A stretch of DNA of 29,368 bases, taken from the IMG/VR virus record IMGVR_UViG_3300025645_000329, positions 1 to 29,368 of that record; one strand, given 5' to 3'. Under the pieces are notes generated by a model. The model was not told the DNA's origin and did not search any database. It worked only from the letters and a program-made list of their open reading frames with translations. The stretch comes from a virus. Below, in pieces: positions 24,873-29,368 of the stretch. Position numbers and translations under genes: made by a program. How positions within the stretch are numbered: the first letter of the stretch is position 1; every line of letters starts with the position of its first letter.

Positions 24873-27800
24873 ATGGCTGTTAAGCAATACGAAATAGAAG
24901 GACAACTTTACAATGTTTCTGAAGAGCGCGAAGCTGACTTTTTAAACGATTTTAAAGACAAAAAAATAACTCTTGTAAGTAGTGGTGAACAAGAAGATGA
25001 TATTGACCCACCAGTAAAGACAACAGACGGTGTAGCGGGTGCGGATGCGCCGTCGGAAATAGCAGCACCAGAGAGTATGGACTTAAGTTCGGAAAATATT
25101 TCTTTGGATTTACAAGATGTTCAAAGTGACACGGATGTTCAAATTGACACGGGTGGTGGTGATCCTGAAATGATATTTAAAGAAAAGTATAATACACCAC
25201 TTACTAAAGAAGAAAAAATTAAATATGATGCTTGGGTAGCTTCTGAATCTAAAAGACAAGGTAGAGATATTACGTGGGATCTTGGAACATATGATATTCA
25301 AGGTTTTTGGAAGTCTGGTGACCATATGAAAATGGATGAGGATAATCATGGAAGTGATAAATGGAAAAAACCAAATCATCCAACATTTAGTAATCAGTCT
25401 AACTACCATAATGTAGACGGGTATATAGGTGGTACATGGGCAGAAGATGGAGGATACACTCCATCAGATTATACTACAAAACTTTATGATAAAAACTATT
25501 ATGATAGACTGTTTGGAAGAGAACCAAACCGCCCTGAATATTTAAAACCACTAAAAAAACAATCAGATACTTCTTTGGATTCTCTATTAAATGATATAGA
25601 CGAAAAAATAAAAGCAAAGCCTGTTTCTGAACAACAAATTGCTGATTTTAAAAGTATACAATCTAGAACTGAAGCTCCAAAGCCTGAGATTAAAATAAAA
25701 CAAATTGATAAACAAAAACCTTTAATACAAAATTTTAGATCAACTGTAAAAGGCGTTTTGGCTAATGATGGCATATATAGATTAGGTGTTGAAGGAAGAA
25801 CTGTTGAAGATCTTGTTAATAATGGAGTTGAAGATGAGCTTATAAAAAAAGTAAAAGAAAACTACAAAGACGTTTATGCGTTACAAGACTTGCCGTTTGA
25901 TTTTACTATGGATAATATACTAGAAAAAGAACTTGGTAAAGTAATAAAAAAAGAAAGAGATTTTTTTAATACAGAAAAAAATAAACAAGTAAATACAGCT
26001 AGAAAAGAAGGCATATATCAACCAACAATAGATCAAGGTTTTGAAGACTTTGCGCAAGATTTAAATAAAGATCAAAAAACATATGCTTTATTAGTGCAAG
26101 AAGCTAGAAAATACCAAAAACAATTAAAATACGGAGACGCAAAAGCTGCTCAAAATAATTTAATAAGGTTAAAACCTTTAATAAATGATGCTTTTGAAAA
26201 AATGCAACAAAATAAATACGGTAAAAATGTAAAACAATACTCGTATTTATTTGATCCGACAACAGGCGCTAAGTTAGATTTAACAGAGGCTGTTGAGTCT
26301 TCTGATGTTAACGACCAGAGACAAAAAGTTGAAAGATTAGAACAAGAATACAACTCACTTGGTTTAGAGCTTTTAGAAAGAGAGTTTTTTAGACATAACT
26401 TAGATTCTAGAGATATTCAAGAAGACTTATTAAAAACTATAAATTTAAAACCAACTGATGGATCTTTTGCTATTGCTTTAGGTCAAATGGGTTATAAAGC
26501 GCAAGACGGCTTATTTAAAGATGTTAGATATCAAGATTTATTAAACTATCAAGATCAAAAAGAGTTATTACAAAGTTCTATATATAATCCAGAAGGCGGT
26601 ATTGTGCCTGTGTTGGGTGATGAATTAAAGTCAATAGCAAAAGAAAGATTACAATTAGGTTTAGAAAAAGAAGCTTTAATAAGCTCTTACATGCTTAACG
26701 TTGATCCTGCTTCAATAAAAATAAAAGCAGATGATTATATAGAAAGATTTGGAGAAACTGTCTTAGAAGCAACTTTTGGTGAAGATGTAATATCTAAAAT
26801 AGGTACAACAAAGCGTAAAGAACTTGATCAATTACAAAATCTTTTTAGCAACGCTAATATAGAACTTACTAAAGAGCAAGAAGAAAACTTTGAAAGAGGT
26901 TTTGGTATGAAAGTTACTGAAGGTGTAGGTTATTTTGTGCCTGAGCTTGCTAAGTTTGCTATTGCTAATAAAGTAGCTGGAGCTGCTGGAATTACTAGGT
27001 ACATAGCTCAATTAGCAAAATCTGGATCAGGGGCAATAAAAAGCGGAAAGCTTATAAGTGCAGCGGAAGCTGGAGTAGCTTCAAGAAGAGACAAGATAAT
27101 GGCTAACGTTTTTGGAGCTCTATTGGAAGAAGCTAAATTTGAAGCCGTTACGGCAGGTGAAGCTAAAACTTTAGGTGGTGCTGGATTTTTTTTAGGTGGT
27201 AAATTAGCTGGTAAGTTTATACCTAAGTTTACAGGTAAAGCTGCTGTTGTTAATAATGTTGTAGAAAAATACGCTGGTGGTGCTATAGGTGGTGTAGGTG
27301 GTGCTGAGACTGCTAAAATAACAGAAGCTTTATTTGAAGATTTAATCGGTAGTAAAGACTTTAAGAAGTCAATGCAGGAGCTCTATGGCGACATGGATGA
27401 AGCTACAGAACAAATGTTAGTTGATGGTGTTGTTTTTGGCTTGCTAGGAGTTCAAAGAGCTAAGGCAAAAGACTTTTATAGCATAAGAAGAAGAAGACAG
27501 CTTCTTGAAAATATTGAGTCTAATATTATAGCTGGGGAATACAAAGGTGCTGAGCTTGATAAAAAAATAGCTTTAGCACAAGATTTACAAAGAGATTTAT
27601 CTTATGCCGATAGACCTTTTAATGATTTAAATATTGGAGAGCAACAACAGCAAGTTAATACTTTTAGAAGAATAATACAAAATCCAGAGTCAACACCTGG
27701 CGATATAAAACAAGCTGGAAGATTTATAAATAGATACGAAGCTAACGTAGCTGCTGCAAAAAGAACTATAAACAAGTCTTTTGATAATTTAATGCAAGCT

Positions 27801-29368
27801 GGGGTTATGAAAAACCTAAAGCTAAACATACAACAAGGTGGTTTATCTGAAGGTAATAAAGCTGAGTTTGACCCTGTGAATAGAACTATTAGAGTAGATA
27901 TAAATCAATATAAGCCTGGTGTTTTAGCACAAGAGGTTGGTCATGTATTTATGAAAGCTGCTTTTAACAGTAACACAAAAGCTGCTAGTATTTTTAAAGA
28001 AAGAATACAAGAAGATGTTAATAATGCTTTAAAAGATCAGACTTTTAATATAGGTGATAAAACAGGTTTAAGTTTTGAGCAAGCTATAAAAGAAGCTTAT
28101 AAAGAAAAACCTGCTACAACACCTGAAGAATACGTTATGAACGTTGTTGAGTTTTTATCTCAACCTAAATATAGAGAATTATTACTAGAAAAAGGTCTTA
28201 TTAACAACTTAAAAAGATCTACTTTAAATATAGCTAATAGAGTAGGATTAGATTATACTAATAAAAATAATTTTAGAACTGGAGCAGAGCTTTTAGAATT
28301 TTTATATAGTGTAAATAAGGTGGCAGAAGGCGGATCAAGCACTGCTATTAAAAACAAATTTAAAGCTTTCGAAGAGATAATTATAGATGGCACAAAATTA
28401 AAAGATCTTGCTAATTCTGGAGAAGTTATAGACGTAATTAAAGCATCTTCTAAAATAAAAAGTAGAAAAGAACCATTAGAGGAAATAAAATCACTTATTC
28501 CAGATAATATAAAAACAAAAGCAGATTTTAATTCTTTTATAAGAAACGAAAGTTCTGCAGTTTCTATAGCCAATGCTTTAGCTGAAAATGGTGTTATAAA
28601 TAATTACATAAGAAGTAAGCAAACTAGTCAAAAACAAGGTGATTTAGCTCTTGATGAAATTACTTTTAGAGTTTTTAATTTTAATCCTGAAGCTAAAAGA
28701 AAAGATGGTACTACTGTAGGTCCTTCTGGTTTTGGTGAATTTATTTTTGCTAATGCTAATTTTGCTAAATTAGAAGCTAAAAAAGATTTAGCTATAGAGG
28801 CAGAAAAAATAAAAAAAGAAACAAGCTTAGACTCTGATCAAGCTAAAGATTTAGCAGTTGCAGAAAGCATGGGCGAGCCTAAAGAACTTTCATCACAGCC
28901 AAAAGATGCGCCTTTGATTGATCCCACTAAATTTACAGGTGTTCCTAAAAATATATCTATTAAGTCTGAAATAACTGAAGATTTAAGCATGAAAAAAGTT
29001 AGCTCTAAATATGCTAACGAAGTTGCTGAGCAAATATGGGGAGCTGATTTAGCAGGTAAAATTATGAAAGGTAAATATTTAGACGCTGTTGAATCTGCTA
29101 CTAATATTCAACAATTTTTTATAAAAGACAATAATAGATTAAGTTTTTTAAAAATATTACCTGAATTTAATGTTGCACCAAAAAAAGTAAGTGTAGATGG
29201 TAAAAAATTAGAAGTTTCAGCTAATATTCAAGGCACCGCAATAACACCTAGAGCTTCACAAATACTTTTAGATTATTTCTACGAGCCTTTTAAAAACGTT
29301 AAAGGTGAACCAGGTTTTAGAGAAAATTTAATTGTTACTAGTCCAGGAGGTAGAAGTACAGGTAAAAC
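24873..29368 (+). CDS. Giant internal/cargo virion protein with zincin-like segment (3' partial)
   Basis: Open reading frame of 1498 full codons running off the window end without a stop (I read the frame through). N-terminus YEIEGQLYNVSEEREADFLN, then an acidic low-complexity linker to about residue 95, then WD-like aromatic segments (GRDITWDLGTYDIQGFWKSG). Long helical, Lys/Glu-rich stretches follow. Residues about 680-830 are Gly/Ala-rich and weakly hydrophobic (YFVPELAKFAIANKVAGAAG, GGAIGGVGGAETAK), as in membrane-penetrating ejection proteins. Residues 1000-1030 resemble a metallopeptidase helix: AEFDPVNRTIRVD, then PGVLAQEVGHVFMKAAF, where the first zinc His is replaced by Gln (Q1020 E1021, H1024). 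Best guess is an ejected internal protein, like T7 gp16 or crAss cargo proteins. The last residues before the cut (TSPGGRSTGK) do not identify a domain. Confidence 0.75.
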   Translation, partial: MAVKQYEIEGQLYNVSEEREADFLNDFKDKKITLVSSGEQEDDIDPPVKTTDGVAGADAPSEIAAPESMDLSSENISLDLQDVQSDTDVQIDTGGGDPEMIFKEKYNTPLTKEEKIKYDAWVASESKRQGRDITWDLGTYDIQGFWKSGDHMKMDEDNHGSDKWKKPNHPTFSNQSNYHNVDGYIGGTWAEDGGYTPSDYTTKLYDKNYYDRLFGREPNRPEYLKPLKKQSDTSLDSLLNDIDEKIKAKPVSEQQIADFKSIQSRTEAPKPEIKIKQIDKQKPLIQNFRSTVKGVLANDGIYRLGVEGRTVEDLVNNGVEDELIKKVKENYKDVYALQDLPFDFTMDNILEKELGKVIKKERDFFNTEKNKQVNTARKEGIYQPTIDQGFEDFAQDLNKDQKTYALLVQEARKYQKQLKYGDAKAAQNNLIRLKPLINDAFEKMQQNKYGKNVKQYSYLFDPTTGAKLDLTEAVESSDVNDQRQKVERLEQEYNSLGLELLEREFFRHNLDSRDIQEDLLKTINLKPTDGSFAIALGQMGYKAQDGLFKDVRYQDLLNYQDQKELLQSSIYNPEGGIVPVLGDELKSIAKERLQLGLEKEALISSYMLNVDPASIKIKADDYIERFGETVLEATFGEDVISKIGTTKRKELDQLQNLFSNANIELTKEQEENFERGFGMKVTEGVGYFVPELAKFAIANKVAGAAGITRYIAQLAKSGSGAIKSGKLISAAEAGVASRRDKIMANVFGALLEEAKFEAVTAGEAKTLGGAGFFLGGKLAGKFIPKFTGKAAVVNNVVEKYAGGAIGGVGGAETAKITEALFEDLIGSKDFKKSMQELYGDMDEATEQMLVDGVVFGLLGVQRAKAKDFYSIRRRRQLLENIESNIIAGEYKGAELDKKIALAQDLQRDLSYADRPFNDLNIGEQQQQVNTFRRIIQNPESTPGDIKQAGRFINRYEANVAAAKRTINKSFDNLMQAGVMKNLKLNIQQGGLSEGNKAEFDPVNRTIRVDINQYKPGVLAQEVGHVFMKAAFNSNTKAASIFKERIQEDVNNALKDQTFNIGDKTGLSFEQAIKEAYKEKPATTPEEYVMNVVEFLSQPKYRELLLEKGLINNLKRSTLNIANRVGLDYTNKNNFRTGAELLEFLYSVNKVAEGGSSTAIKNKFKAFEEIIIDGTKLKDLANSGEVIDVIKASSKIKSRKEPLEEIKSLIPDNIKTKADFNSFIRNESSAVSIANALAENGVINNYIRSKQTSQKQGDLALDEITFRVFNFNPEAKRKDGTTVGPSGFGEFIFANANFAKLEAKKDLAIEAEKIKKETSLDSDQAKDLAVAESMGEPKELSSQPKDAPLIDPTKFTGVPKNISIKSEITEDLSMKKVSSKYANEVAEQIWGADLAGKIMKGKYLDAVESATNIQQFFIKDNNRLSFLKILPEFNVAPKKVSVDGKKLEVSANIQGTAITPRASQILLDYFYEPFKNVKGEPGFRENLIVTSPGGRSTGK

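Noticed and set aside
1-29368. Integrase, attachment site, insertion sequence, tRNA, defence or retron-like genes
   Set aside because: Nothing on either strand showed transposase, recombinase, reverse transcriptase or tRNA cloverleaf features; all sizeable gaps are under 80 bases.

Overview
The window is a contiguous, single-strand (+) late/structural module of a tailed bacteriophage. Both ends cut through genes: a tail-fibre gene is open at the left end and a very large virion-protein gene is open at the right end. There is no host-like gene, no integrase, no tRNA and no replication gene. The DNA is AT-rich. Starts are preceded by A/T-rich leaders and almost never by a Shine-Dalgarno sequence, which is typical of phages of Bacteroidota (for a marine-type phage, probably a flavobacterium). 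The gene set and order (TerL, portal, scaffold-like protein, major capsid protein, two ring/connector proteins, giant muzzle/stabilisation protein, internal virion proteins) and specific muzzle motifs resemble crAss-like (Crassvirales-type) podoviruses and related uncultured marine phages. That assignment is from memory of families, not from a search.

Layout. 1-2465: repeat-rich trimeric tail fibre with a C-terminal S74 (endosialidase-type) intramolecular chaperone. 2494-4818: a run of small genes, several overlapping by 1 to 68 nt: two unknowns, a DUF6321-like basic protein, a 3-TM-type holin, a coiled-coil protein, a protein with two GroES-like domains, and a short protein directly before TerL (possible small terminase). 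4815-12467: packaging and head block (TerL, portal, scaffold-like, major capsid protein, small post-capsid protein), closed by a clear GC-rich TTCG-loop terminator at about 12484-12517. 12545-15272: unknown 262-aa protein and two connector/ring proteins. 15276-22223: the muzzle/stabilisation protein, here split into two adjacent same-frame genes of 1705 and 603 aa. 22230-29368: Ala/Gln-rich internal virion protein, an unknown 621-aa protein, and an open-ended protein of at least 1498 codons that is probably an ejected internal/cargo protein.

How the genes fit together: TerL pumps DNA through the portal into a capsid built from the major capsid protein with a scaffold; the GroES-like protein may help the host chaperonin fold capsid components; ring proteins and muzzle close the neck and short tail; the fibre recognises the host; internal proteins are likely packed in the head or tail and ejected; the holin serves lysis.

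The points most worth a second look are the tandem GroES-like protein, the split muzzle, a sharply GC-richer patch across the TerL ATPase core, a vestigial copy of the pre-S74 junction inside the fibre, identical leaders on the capsid gene and its neighbour, and a zincin-like motif with Gln in place of the first His in the giant protein. I did not find evidence for a defence system, CRISPR array or mobile element.
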